From Nyssa sinensis (lineage: Eukaryota > Streptophyta > Magnoliopsida > Cornales > Nyssaceae), in contig CM018052.1 in assembly GCA_008638375.1 (NCBI GenBank), forward strand, positions 15,404,450 through 15,468,449: a DNA stretch of 64,000 nucleotides, read 5' to 3'. Below, piece after piece: positions 11,601 through 23,130 of this stretch. Under the pieces are notes generated by a model, which did no database searches, was not told where the DNA came from, and saw only the letters and a program-made list of their open reading frames with translations. The stretch's first letter is position 1; each line of letters opens with the position of its first letter. The position numbers and the translations under genes were made by a program.

Positions 11601-12262
11601 ACCCTAGACCGGTCCTTAATCATGGTGAACCAGCCGGTTCACCCTCCTTCAGAAAATCGGAATATAATGTTCCTGTTAACCCCAATTGGCCTCTTATTCA
11701 CGGTTTGGTTTATTCTAAAACTGAATTCCAATTTCTTATCCCAGAAACCAAATAGGCTGATTTCAGGTTTTAAATTAAAACACTTTACTCATAATGGTGC
11801 CGTCTTCACTTAACCGTGTATGAGACGGGTTGGGTCCCGACCCGAACCCGAAACTGACCCGAAGTCCAGCCCGCAATGTTCATTGTCTTCCTCTTCTCCC
11901 CCCTAGTTTTGCCCTAAATCCCGATTTCATGTTTTCTCAATTTCGTGACATTTCAGGTACGGATTCCCTCTGCTATTGCTTCCAAAACATTTCTGGAAGT
12001 CAAGGGTTCAAGACTTGTCCATTGCATTTTTGGCCCTTTTTCTATGTTTTAACTTAAGGCCTTGTTTGGCTATTGGAATTTTATATTTTGCCCCAAACGA
12101 TTCAAATCAACATTTTACATCGCTTCTTCGTGCATTTAATTATTTTACTAGTCCATTGTAATTTATCGAAAAGTCCTGATAAATTTTCTTAATTATTTGT
12201 TATCTTGTTTCTAATTAATAATTAGCGGACTAATTATTAATTAATTAGGTCGGGGTGTTACA
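8675..12262 (-). repeat. 3' LTR of the non-autonomous element
   Basis: 3588 bases, beginning TGTCACCAACCG on the plus strand and ending GGTCGGGGTGTTACA. It aligns along its length with 15120-18697 with scattered substitutions and small indels (by eye a few percent). It contains paired inverted repeats such as GGACTC...GAGTCC at 11162-11180 and 11305-11323, and AAATAGTG...CACTATTT at 11334-11355. Open frames within (for example 9238-9519 and 11073-11339) are duplicated in the other LTR only because the LTRs are copies. Confidence 0.93.
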
Positions 12263-12283
12263 TCCTACACCTCTTAAAAGAAG
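12263..12283 (-). other. Polypurine tract (reverse)
   Basis: The reverse complement reads CTTTTAAGAGGTGTAGGA directly before the LTR start TGTAACACCCC. It resembles the GACGAAATTTCTTTAAAGG...GGAAGGATG region that precedes the chromovirus LTR at 30867. It sets the element's orientation as minus. Confidence 0.75.
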
Positions 12284-12940
12284 TTTTGTCCTCAAAACTT
12301 AGTTGTTCATATCTAGGAGACTCTAACCTTTTCTCATGCTATTCTTGTCACCATAGTTTCTCGTTTTTATTTATCTCTCAATCTCCCTCAGCATTTTACA
12401 TACTGTTTTTCCAACAAGAAGACATTTTATACATGTTTTACACAATTTTCATATCAGAAACTGGAATTCCCATCAAGTCCGATTTATAACCATAATTGTA
12501 GGATCTCATCAAGATTCGATTATCAGACCCATATCACATCAAATCAATTGGGCGATCATCCTCAAATATGTAGAAATCACCCACTAAGATCATTTAATCA
12601 TATGTGATTCCACAAGGGATTCGTTGAATATCCCTAATCACAAGCATCAATGGTAGAGTTAGCATACCTGTAGTTGGTTATGTAGGAAAAAAAAACAATC
12701 ATCTGTCAATCAAGTTTATCCATAAAGGAATCTAACATCTGGCATCTCTATAGAATGTCACAAGGTTCCACAATGAGGTTCTTATTCACGCCATAGGAGA
12801 CAGAGTAAGTCTGAGCCCTGTAGTAGAACATATTGATCGTATGGGATGTTCTCGCAGAAATATGAGAGATGGCCACCCAGTTAAAGGTTGGAGCAAGACA
12901 CATGATTAGGGACTTGTGGCACTTAACTGCAATTTCTCTA
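12284..12940. other. Internal region of the non-autonomous element, unrecognised
   Basis: A/T-rich with no long frame on the element's sense strand. Short plus-strand frames (for example 12286-12489) show no motif. I see no gag or pol remnant. Confidence 0.6.
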
Positions 12941-13250
12941 AAGGATGGCGGTTGGAGTGAAAGTGTACAGTCTCAATGGGATCAATAGAAACAGGTTGAT
13001 AATTGCAGCGAAGGTGATGTACAGTTGTCTTGGGGTCACCAGAAACGTTTCACTGAAAAGAGAGATTCTACTGAAAGTTCACGTGGTTGGGATTTGGACT
13101 GGAGAAATAAGAGAAACAATCCTACCAAGTCAGCTGAAGGGTTAAGTGATGATTTCAGTGCTAGTGGGATGTTGACTGCAACCAGACAAAGGTTGGACAT
13201 GTTCACATCTGAGGAACAGAATGTTCCTTTAGATGTTGAATCAATTTTAA
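12941..13250 (+). pseudogene. Captured fragment resembling NRPE1/NRPD1 C-terminal WG/GW and pre-DeCL region
   Basis: In the frame starting at 12944 the plus strand reads GGWSES, SQWDQ, one TAG (12986-12988), LSWGHQ (13025-13042), SRGWDLDW (13079-13102), then TATRQRLDMFTSEEQ (13175-13219) and LDVESI (13229-13246). Repeated Trp-Gly/Gly-Trp pairs in a polar Ser/Lys/Glu context are typical of Argonaute-binding hooks. The TRQRLDMFTSEEQ stretch is what I remember preceding the DeCL domain of the largest subunit of RNA polymerase V (NRPE1) or IV (NRPD1). After about 13247 similarity seems to stop, although the frame stays open to 13348. The piece lies antisense to the element carrying it. Composition and codon pattern look gene-like compared with flanks. 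An unrelated WG-rich protein is the alternative. Confidence 0.6.
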
Positions 13251-13349
13251 TAGTGTTCTTATTTATTAGATGGGTTGAGGAAATGAGTTCCTCAATTTCT
13301 TTTAATTCAAAGGCTGGCACGGATGCCCTTTTTATCTTTTGTTCATGAT

Positions 13350-14690
13350 CGAACCTTCCATAGATTTTTGTCCTCCCATTCTTTTATGGATTAAGTATAG
13401 CAACTATGTTTAGTTCATTTCTTCTGTTAAGTCTTAATAGACTTATAAATTTTTTTTTTTCTTTGGGTAGTCTTTTACCCCAGTCGTAAATTCTCCGTAT
13501 ATTTATAGAGCTTCTTAAGTGTAAGATCATATTTGGTTCACCATGAACCTTCCAAATCATTGGACCAATTTAATTCTCGAAGTCTCCTGACTTTCTAATT
13601 TACGACCATTATTTTGGTTTTACTTACCTTTGTTCAAAAGGTTATTCGGGTGTTTAGTTTTTTGTACTTAGCAATCATATTCGGTTTTCATCACATCCTC
13701 AATTTACAAATCTGTTCTCCCAGAGAACCTTTTCAACCGTGTGGGGAGTTCTTATGCATTCTGTGACCTCACAGTCACACTATCATATGATCAGTTTTAT
13801 CCGTAACCAAGGATTTAACATCATGCTGGTACTTATTCAAGAATTTCTATTCACAATCTTATCCACTCTTGGACTTCATGTCATGTTTTAGAATTGTTTA
13901 AATAATTTGGTCATTTTGTCATTAGATCACTACATTTGGTATTTAGAATTTTTCTCGATTAATGAAGGTTTTTGTAATCATGGAAGTTCACAACTTCCTC
14001 TAATACCACAGTTTTAGTCATTCTTATATTCTCCCCAATTACAGTTATTATCGCAGTACCTCAAGCAATCACGTATTTTCATTGTTGTCCCCGCAAATCT
14101 TTCTAGAAATTTGCTACAAGTTTGGCCTCTTTAACCATTAGGTCACATTGATCCTCAAAGGTTATTTAGGATCATCAATCGTTTGCCCTTTTTAAGCAAT
14201 TTGGCTAACTTGATAAAGCACTATTCACGATTGGGTCATACGGTTATCTAGTTCAACAAGATCCATTGAATTTCTCCCCAAATGATTATTCATTTATCAC
14301 GCAACAATCTCCAAGAGAATCATCACATTTATATGTTGTCTTTGATAGTCTCGCCTATTCAGTGGTTGTCTTTCAAGGCTCTATTTGTCTTTACCCTGTT
14401 AGGGTCTATATATTCATTCGCCCAAGAATCTTCATATTTCTGATATGTCATCAATTTATCAAAAGTCTCATACTCTTCATGTCGCTATTCTTTAAGTCTC
14501 TTTCAGGTTATTTCTCATATTGGTGGATGTCAGGTCCACCGATTTCCCAAGGTCTTACAAATCTATCTCTATGTCTCCTTATATCTTCCAAAGGAGCATT
14601 AACCATCGCCTTTGTTCAGACCATAGTTTTCCTAATTCACCCGTCGATACATAACTCAATCATTTAAAGATCAACAACCTCGATACCGCT
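13350..14690. other. Internal region of the non-autonomous element, unrecognised
   Basis: A T-rich plus strand with no recognisable protein. The frame at 14266-14667 is hydrophobic and probably accidental. No gag or pol similarity was seen on the minus strand, where the element's own genes would lie. Confidence 0.6.
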
Positions 14691-15100
14691 ATGATTCTTT
14701 CAAAGAATCCTTAACCTTTGCCCTTAAGCATACTACTATCATCCAAAGGTCGTTATTCAGTTAATCATCTTAATCATCGACAGACCATCAAATATAGTCA
14801 TAGTGTAGTCTTTCTCAAAGACTATTAACCTTAGTACCTAGTCATGCTATCGCTTTCTAAAAGCCGTTGACCATTGGTCATTTAAATCATCCAATCATCG
14901 AATCCAATGTTAGTATGATCTTTTTCAAAGAATTATTAACCATAAGCTATGATATAGTCCTCGATTTTTTTTTTCAAGATCATCAACTCTACTCATAAGC
15001 CTAGTATTGTCTCCCAAGGATTATTACTCATCTGATCATTTTAGTCACCCAAGAAACATCAACTTCACTCACGACTCGGTCTTCCCCAAATACGATTAAC
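14690..15100. repeat. Degenerate leader repeats next to the PBS
   Basis: Four to five diverged blocks share CTTTCTCAAAGACTATTAACC-like cores: TCTTTCAAAGAATCCTTAACC near 14696, TCTTTCTCAAAGACTATTAACC near 14811, TCTTTTTCAAAGAATTATTAACC near 14920, and TCTTCCCCAAATACGATTAACC near 15081. Each core contains a small inverted repeat. They lie in the 5' leader of the element (minus strand). Confidence 0.65.
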
Positions 15101-15103
15101 CTA

Positions 15104-15116
15104 AGCTCTGATACCA
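15104..15116 (-). other. Primer binding site, tRNA-iMet type (reverse)
   Basis: The reverse complement is TGGTATCAGAGCT, matching the 3' end of initiator methionine tRNA. It lies 3 bases inside the LTR at 15120 and fixes the element orientation as minus. Confidence 0.92.
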
Positions 15117-15119
15117 CTC

Positions 15120-18100
15120 TGTCACGACCCAAAACCCACCCTACACGGATCTCAGGGTCGTGATGCCAGTTGGCCACCATGCCGATTTTTTCCGCCGTCA
15201 ATGCAACCAACCAAAGGCAACTTCTGAACTTTACAATGAATTGCATTCTAAATGTAGGGTCAAAACAGCAGAAATTAAAACCTTTTTAAATTGAAATGCA
15301 ATTCATCCAACACATCAGAGCACGTCTAAAATCAATCACCAAATATCTCTAAAGTATCGGTATACATGCTCCAATGCATCTATTCTATATCAATAAAATA
15401 CTTAAAGGGGAAGTTACACCAATACAGTTCAGCTAATCAAACTCATCTCCAATGGTCAACAATCAGAATAGCTACAAGTACCACTTAATCATAGTGATCC
15501 GACATACTAGGCTAACCTCATCACTAATGATGTAATATTATGATACAATTTTGTACTTAACCTTACAGAGTACGTAGTCAACTTGGATTGGGGTTCATCT
15601 CGTTAGTGTTGTTCATTGTGCACCACTAGTTCCACTAGTTACCTCATTCCATTTCATCCCACACAATGTCACCTGAAAAATGTTAGATAAATGAAATGAG
15701 CTTAAACAAGCTCAGTAAGTAAATTTCTAGCTTTGCCATGGGTTTGGGATAGTCCACAAGAATATAGAAGAAGGAGATAACAAATAGCCAATAGCCAAAT
15801 GAGCAACAAGAAATACATAGCCAGTCACCAAGGTGTACAACAATGACACGAGGGTCCAAAAGGCTTATCCCAAAATAAGATACAAGAAGATAGTAATAAT
15901 GAATCCAACAACCGGGATCTACCCAATCATGATAATCTGCTGCCACAACAAATATGATAGCCAATCAATAGTATAACATGCTTGCATAGAATGTGATCAT
16001 CCAACGGGCACCAAAGATATATCATCATCGAGTAAAGTATAACATGATCGCAATAATATGATCATTCACAGGGCATAGAATATGATCATTCAACGAATAC
16101 CAAGGATATATCATCATCGAATACTAACAACCCAGAATGCGTGAATCACCTGGGGCCCGGCATCCCCACTAAAACGCATGCTCAGATGCGCCTCGGTTCC
16201 TCGGGCTCTCTGAAAAGCGTTAGAGCTCTTTTCTCTACAGCTCCCGAAGGACATACAAGACCCCAAAGGGTCTTTCCCCCATGCAATCTGTGAATAGATG
16301 GGCCATTGTGACTGAGCACAACCCCGGGTACATGCCAAATATCATGATCCATAAAATTCCACACAGAATGTAAAACCGTACAAAACAATTGATATCACAA
16401 TCAATGAGTCATGAAGTTTGTGGAATAACAAGATTTCTATCAACAGGATATATCACAAGATCAGGTCATGGCATGATAGTACAACGATGCTCAAGTATCA
16501 GTGATCAAGTTCACAATGATGCATGTAAGCAAGTCGAATCCAAAGAACAGGCATAATTGATAACCACAAGTCGATTGGCCTCAAATTAGGTACATTGGGT
16601 AGTGATAGAATACAAATTTGGCAGCATGTGAAAATAAGTGTGACTGGCTGAGGAAGGACCACATAACAAAGTTCAAATTTATTTACCTTGGTTTCTTAGT
16701 GTCATATTCTCCATTTACAAATACGTTGATGATCTCCAAATACTTCAAGCGTATCCTCATATAGCCTGAATAATTATCATTAATTTCAGACAGATCAGAA
16801 TTCATTCATTCATGTCCTATTCATCGTCAAATGAGTCTATCAGATGGCCTAATTAAGTTCATTGGCCTATTACCCACTCATTGGGTTTCAACTTATGTTA
16901 TTAAATTCCTTAAATAGGCTTAGCAGTTGTCCGAATAATATTTTAAGTCATTTTGACTCCAGTCGTTATCAATTAAGCACTTAATTTCCCTTAGGGGCAA
17001 AATAGTAATTTTGTCATTCTTGCTCCAGACCCTATCATGGTCCTCAGAATAGTCAACATATCGTATATATAAATTTTTGAGTCCTTTGGACTTCATTTGG
17101 TATCTATTTTTGATCATTGAGACACATCGGTCATTTTTCATTTTACATGTTGACTGTTCTGGAGTCATATTTAGCCCTTCAATTTTCATAATTATGCTTA
17201 TGATAATTCATTAGATCAGATTGACCTTTATTCGGCCTTTACTTTGCACTTACCATGCTTAGGGGTATTTTGGTCATTTTATGTTTCGTGAAATTCTGAC
17301 CCCGATTCATCATTTAATCATATGTACAGTTTCACGAGTGTTTGGGCTTTCATCGGTATCAATTTCATCCAATTTAGAATTTATTCGGGCCTCGTATAGC
17401 ATCAGGGACATTTTGGTAATTTCACATTTCATAGTTAATTTTTGGGACCTCAGTGCATAAAATGGACCTCACCATTAGTTCCAGAATGTCTGACATAGTT
17501 AAATTAGACTATCTTTTGTGTTTGATTGGCCTTGGGTATCATTAGGGGCAATTCAGTCATTTACCCATTGCGTGTCTGTATGTTTTGGAACTTGGTTTCA
17601 CAAATCGAACTCCACCGTTGAGTCTAGAATGCCCAACATAATCAAAATGAACTATCTTTTCTTTTTATTTGGCCCCACGAATCATCAGGGGCAGTACAAT
17701 CATTTATCATTTACGTGTCTTTATTTTTCGGGGCTTAATTTCCCAAATCGGACTCTGCCATTGAGTCCGGAATGCTCGAAATAGTGAAAATATATTATTT
17801 ATTTATTTAATTTGGACTTCGTTTGGGTCGCTTAGTGTCCGAGGGTAAAATAGTAATTTTACCTAATTAATAAAATAATTAAAATAATTATTTTATTATT
17901 TAATTATTTTTTAGGGGTTTAAATGCATAAACTTTTCAGAAGTTGGGCCAGAGTTGAAATATCCAGAACTGGTGGGGTCAGAATGTAAATAAGTAAAATT
18001 TCGATTCAAATCCTTTCAATCATGCCTTAGACTGGTTAGTTTCCTAAACAAAACCCTAGGCCGATCTTTAATCATAGTGAACCAGCCGGTTCACCCTCCT

Positions 18101-18697
18101 TCAGAAAACCGGAATATAATGTTCCTGTTAACCCCAATTGGCCCTTTATTCACGATTTGGTTTATTCTAAAACTGAATTCCAATTTCTTATCCCAGAAAC
18201 CAAACAGGCTAATTTCAGGTTTTAAATTAAAACACTTTACTCAAAACGGTGCCGTCTTCACTTAACCGTGTATGAGGCGGGTTGGGTCCCGACCCGAAGT
18301 CTGGCCCGCACTGTTCATCGTCTTTCTCTTCTCCCCCCTAGTTTTGCCCTAAATCCCGATTTCATGTTTTCTCAATTTCGTGACATTTCAGGTACGGATT
18401 CCCTCTGCTATTGCTTCCAAAACATTTCTGGAAGTCAAGGGTTCAAGACTTGTCCATTGCATTTTTGGCCTTTTTTCTATGTTTTAACTTAAGGCCTTGT
18501 TCGGCTATCGAAATTTTATATTTTGCCCCAAACGATTCAAATCAACATTTTACATCGCTTCTTCGTGCATGTAATCATTTTACTAGTCCATTGTAATTTA
18601 TCGAAAAGTCCTGATAAATTTTCTTAATTATTTGTTATCTTGTTTCTAATTAATAATTAGCGGACTAATTATTAATTAATCAGGTCGGGGTGTTGCA
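15120..18697 (-). repeat. 5' LTR of the non-autonomous element
   Basis: 3578 bases, TGTCACGACCC to GGTCGGGGTGTTGCA on the plus strand. It is the partner of 8675-12262, with the same order of internal modules and the GGACTC...GAGTCC inverted repeat at 17750-17768. The terminal TGTTGCA differs from TGTTACA in the other copy. Confidence 0.93.
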
Positions 18698-20742
18698 TCC
18701 TCTATGCTCGAATTTGGCTGATGGGAGATTTTTATCGTAGAGTCATCTTCTGATTTCAAGTGGGATGCCGTGCTTGCCAAGGCATCAGCTCTACAGTTCT
18801 GGCCTCTCTCTATTTTTTGGATAGAGAATGTTTGGAAAGAGCGTTTCAGTGAATTGGCCAGTTCTGAATACCGAAGCATCCTGTCATCCTTGGTAGCGAA
18901 CTCCCCTAGGACTTGGCTTACCACCAATTGGGAATCTGAGAAGACTTTAAGGTTCCGAGCTTCACATTCTAGTACCAGTTTTATGCCGAGGATAAGGGCT
19001 TCGTATTTTGCTTCATTGTTAGAGGCTCTGAATCCAAGGCTAACCACCTTGTCTGCCACAAGCCCATCAGGGGATAGCAATACTAAACCAACACCTGAAC
19101 CATGATCCTTGGAAGACCCGTCAGTATAAAACTGCTATGTTCCCCAGCTTTCACAAAGTTGTGCCCTGCTCTGTAGTGCTGGAGTGAACTCAGCAACAAA
19201 ATCGGCTAGAGCTTGCCCTTTAATTGAGATCCGTGGAACATAGGTTATGTTAAACTCCCCTAACTCCACTGACCATTTTACTAACCATCTTGAGACTTCA
19301 GGCTTCCTTAGTACGGATTTTAAGGGGTAGGCAGTTGGAATTTCAATAGGATGCACTTGGAAATAAGGTCGGAGCTTCCGACTAGATACTATCAGCGCAA
19401 GGGCCAATTTTTCAATCTCTGGGTACTTTTTCTCTGTGTCTAACAGTGCCCTGCTGACATAAAATATGGGCTTCTAAATTCCTCTGTGCTGTCTAACGAG
19501 TACCAAACTGATAGCATTTTCAGAGACAACAAGGTAGAGAAGTAATTTTTCCCCTTGGACTGGTTTTGACAGCAGTTTAGGTGAAGCTAGGTATTCCTTT
19601 AGTTCTTGAAATGCTTTTTCACAGTCTTCTGTCCACTGTAAAGCTTTGTTACTCTTTAGAGCTTTGAAGAACGGTAAGTAGCGATTAGTGGATTTAGAGA
19701 TGAATCTGCTCAGGGCTGCGATTCTGCCATTCAGGGCCTAGATGTCCTTTTTGGTCTTTGGTGACTCCAGCCCGATTAAAGCTTCGATTTGAGTGGGGTC
19801 TGCTTCGATGCCCCTTTGGGAGACAATACACCCCAAGAATTTCCCCTTGGTTACACCAAAGGTGCAGTTTGAGGGATTTAATTTCATCTTATGTTGCTTG
19901 AGGATGTCAAATGTTTGAGCTAAGTGCTGGAGGTGGCTGCTCTTTCGCAGGCTTTTGACCAACATGTCATCAATGTAAACCTCCATAGTGCTGCCGATCA
20001 GAGGGCTAAACATCTTATTGACCAGACGCTAATATATGGCCCCAACATTCTTTAATCCGAATGGCATCACCCTGTAGCAATAGAGACCTCGTTCGGTTAT
20101 ACATACTGTCTTCTCCTGGTCTGGAGGGTACGTTTGGATTTGGTTGTATCCTGAGTAGGCATCCATGAAGCTTATGAGTTCATGCCCTGTAGTAGCGTCA
20201 ACTAGCTGGTCTATCCTCGGAAGAGGAAAGCTATCTTTGGGGTAAACTTTATTGAGGTCTGTATAGTTGACACAGACTTTCCACTTGCCATTCTTTTTCT
20301 TGACCAGAACGGTATTGGCTAACCACTATGGGTAGAATACTTCTCGTATCATCCCGGCCTCAAGTAGTCTTTGGACTTTCTCATTGATGACCTGGTGCCG
20401 CTCTGGAGCCAGTGACCTTTTTTTCTGTCTTATAGGTGGGTGGTCCTGATCTACCATTAGTTTGTGAGTGATTAGTTCTGGATCTATGCCCTCCATATCT
20501 TTTGTTTCCCAAGCAAACACAAAGAGGTTGTCTTTCAGAAATTCTATCATCTCATTCTGCTCGACAGGTGTTAGGTCTGGACCTATCTGTAGATAGTGCC
20601 CTTGTGATTCTGAGCTTACTAGCACTTTAATGGGGTTGCCGATTGGCCTGGCCCTGCTGTCCCTTCCTCTAGGGCTTAGTGGCTCGTCGATTCTAGAGGG
20701 GCAACCATCTGTCTTGTGATGGTGGGTGAGGACCGAATCCAC
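18698..20742 (-). pseudogene. Tat RT, RNase H and archaeal-type RNase H, broken by stop codons
   Basis: From right to left on the plus map: RT N-terminal part (20326-20742, with DHPPIRQKKRSLAPERHQV and LLEAGMIREVFYP), RT core (KKNGKWKVCVNYTDLNK, MPFGLKN) and the catalytic motif YIDDM near 19963-19977. Then comes the connection and RNase H (SRWLVKWSVELGEF, ISIKGQALADFVAEF), and a second archaeal-type RNase H (TDGSS, SNNEAKYEALILG, FSDSQLVVSQVLGEF, NCRADALA) down to the junction at 18698. Single TAG codons interrupt at 20326, 19738 and 19135, at positions that are normally Ser, Gln and Trp in related proteins. Other stops lie near 20030 and 19475. The second RNase H is the lineage marker. Integrase continues beyond the inserted element. 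Confidence 0.88.
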
Positions 20743-20766
20743 GCACTCACGAGCATGCAGTAATTG

Positions 20767-21516
20767 CTATTTGGGAGCCTTTTCTTTGAGAGCGAGAGCA
20801 TGACACTCTCTAGAAGTCGGTTGGCACCCTCTGATAGAATAGACAACCTGATTGAATACGTACTTTAGACACTGGTGGAGGGTTTGAGTGACTGCTCCCA
20901 TCTGATGTAGCCATGGTCTCCCAATTATGACATTGTAAAGGGACTTGGCATTCAGAACCATGTATTCTGTCACGGTGGTCTTTTGTCCATCTCCCTCTCC
21001 CGCCGTAGTAGGGAGGTCAATCATTCCTAGTGGAGTGTTCAGATTCCCATCAAATCCTGTCATGATCACGGCTACGGGTTTGATGTCATTAGAATTAAGC
21101 TTCATTAGTTTGAGGGGCTCGTAGAATAAGACGTTTGCAGAGCTTCTAGTGTCCACCAGTACTCTTTGGATCTCGAAGTTGGCAATTTTGAGAGAGATGA
21201 CGAGGGCATCACTGTGAGGACAGTGTACCCCTGCAAGATCTTGATCCGAGAATTGGATCTCAGGTACTGATTTCAGTCTTTTCTTAATGTGGGAGATCGG
21301 TAGGATGCTAGGAGTTGTTCTGGCCTCCCAAACATACCGTTTTCTTGCTCTGTTGGAAGTCCCTGTCGTTAGGGCGTCTGCATGGAGGACAAAGGTAACC
21401 TTATTGTTCTGTCGCTGAGGCTCATTCCGTCCTTCCCTTTGCTCCTGTCTCTGGTCGGTCCTTTGGTCGAGTCTCCCCTGCTGGGGCCTTTCATTGTGGG
21501 GGTTCTGCCCTCCGTC
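20767..21516 (-). pseudogene. Tat aspartic protease region
   Basis: The frame 20767-21156 begins at the protease active site, read as VDTRSSANVLFYE. Related elements have Asp-Thr/Ser-Gly, so the catalytic-loop Gly is replaced by Arg here and the enzyme would be dead even without stops. Downstream residues include GFDGNLNTPLGMI, the flap-like TVTEYMVLNAKSLYNVIIGRPWL and the C-terminal psi-loop-like segment. Upstream (21160-21516) the same frame continues through HCPHSDALVISL. A TAG at 20767 separates it from RT. Cleavage of the gag-pol polyprotein would be its normal role. Confidence 0.82.
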
Positions 21517-23128
21517 CTATCTGATGAATTCTTGCAGATGACCCCTCCTTATTAGCTGCTCGATTTCATGTCTGAGGGCCTGACATGTATTAGTCCTGTG
21601 CCAACGGTCTTTGTGGAAGTCATAGTACTTGGTCTGATCTTGGAGGTTTGGATCTCCTCTTAGCGGTTCTGGCCACCTTAGATTCTTTCGAGATCGGACC
21701 TGCCGAAGTATGTGATTCAGAGAGGCATTTAGTGAAGTGAAGCTAGTAAATCCCCTTGGAGCAGCGTTAAAAGGAGCTTTGGGCACTACTCTTTTCTCTA
21801 GGCTTCTAATCTTTTTCTTGGCCGTACCAGGTTCCCTCTTTTGATCATCCTTTTTCTGGCCGGCTTGCTCCTTAGACTTCTGGGAGGTATTTTTCACTTC
21901 CTCCAGATTTATGTATTTCCTGGCCCTATCTATAAGGGCTGCCATGTCGGTAGGAGGGCTCTTCGTCAACGAGTCCCTGAAACCTCTCTAGGCAAGGCCA
22001 GAGGTCAAAGTGGCCACCAGGAAGCTTGAACTACAGTCTGTAATCTCAGTGAGTTTGGTATTGAAACGCGCAATGTACTCTTTGAAGGACTCCTCCTTGG
22101 TCATTTTTACATTCAACAAGAACTCGAGACCCTTCCTCAGCCTTCTGTTGGTTATGAACCTATCAAGGAATCAACTTACGAGCTCATAGAAACTGGTGAC
22201 TGAGTTCGGAGGAAGGTGGTGAAACCACTTCAGAGCTATGCCAGTGAGGCTGGTTATGAAGGTGCGACACATGAAAGCGTCTGAAGCCCCATATAAGGCC
22301 ATAGTGTGCGGGTAATGAGAAAGGTGGTCCCTAGGGTCCCTAGTCCCATCATAAGGAGTGAATTTCGGGACTATAAACTTCTTGGGCCTTTCCTCTGCCA
22401 TTATGGCAGGGGTGAACGGTGTGGCTAGCCTTCCGAGCAGCCTTGCTAGCTCAGCCTACTCTGGAGGGACTTGAACTCCTCTTATAGCAATAGTGTGATC
22501 CATAGAGTCTGTAATTTCTTCAACTCTTTGTGGGGCCCTAGGTAGGATTAGTTGCTGCGAGTAAAGCCTTGCGGCTTCAAGGCCTGTATGGGCTGGATAA
22601 TCTCGACCTAGGGCAGGGGGGTTACCTTGGTCCTCATGGACTGGAGGTGCAGGAGCTACTTGTGGTTGAGACTCTTGTGGTGCTGGATTCACTCCCAAAG
22701 ATCTAGGGGTTGGGGCCCTAGTGGTGCTTCGATAATGAACTTCTAGAATGAAGGCTGGTATTCCTCTACTTGCAGCTGCCGATAGCTGAGGGTCTCCATG
22801 AATGTGAGCAGTAGTAGGAGGTTGTGCCTCCTGAGTAGTCGTGTTTATGGGTGGATTCTGAGGATCAGTTCCATGATTCTGAGTAAGCATTGCCAAAGTT
22901 CTAAACATGGCTAGAAGTTGCTCTTGCATCAACTGATTATGTCGCTTGACTTGATCAAGCTCTTGCTGTAAGGGATCGGTGGTTCGTCCTCTTCCCGTCC
23001 GACCGGCGGCCGGGGTTGAGGGTCTTGAGGATTTTGAGCTTTCTTCCTCGGGCGAAGATTGGGAGCCATATCCTTTAGTAAAAAGGAGATTGAGTTTTTG
23101 TGTAAGTAGAGCACTTTGGTGACTGTCG
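21517..23128 (-). pseudogene. Tat gag polyprotein, interrupted by stops
   Basis: The minus-strand frame from about 23128 encodes a Pro/Gln-rich N-terminal part with a short coiled-coil-like segment (LQQELDQVKRHNQLMQEQL). A TAG at 22456-22458 follows. The gag core resumes with FTPYDGTRDPRDHLSHY, FITSLTGIALKWFHHLPP and, after another stop near 22170, ESFKEYIARFNTKLTEI. A Lys-rich linker and a zinc-like KYYDFHKDRWHRTNTCQALR segment (first Cys changed) end at a TAG at 21517. The capsid-like core is characteristic of plant gypsy gag. Stops near 21989 and 22170 also break it. Confidence 0.85.
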
Positions 23129-23130
23129 TT

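Larger units (their letters stand above)
8675..18697 (-). mobile_element. Complete non-autonomous LTR retrotransposon (LARD-like) with 3.6-kb LTRs, TSD TCCTC
   Basis: Two long direct repeats, 8675-12262 and 15120-18697, start TGTCAC and end TGTTACA or TGTTGCA. The whole is bounded by TCCTC at 8670-8674 and 18698-18702. The internal region (12263-15119, 2.86 kb) has a reverse PBS next to the right LTR and a reverse polypurine tract next to the left LTR, so the element runs on the minus strand. No gag, protease, RT or integrase is found, which makes it a large retrotransposon derivative. The PPT and iMet PBS resemble Tekay/Del chromoviruses, a plausible source of proteins in trans. It carries a fragment that looks host-derived at 12941-13250 on the opposite strand. 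Confidence 0.93.

Noticed and set aside
14266..14667. 133-residue frame in the non-autonomous element as a gag remnant
   Set aside because: It is on the strand opposite to the element and shows no gag or pol motif.
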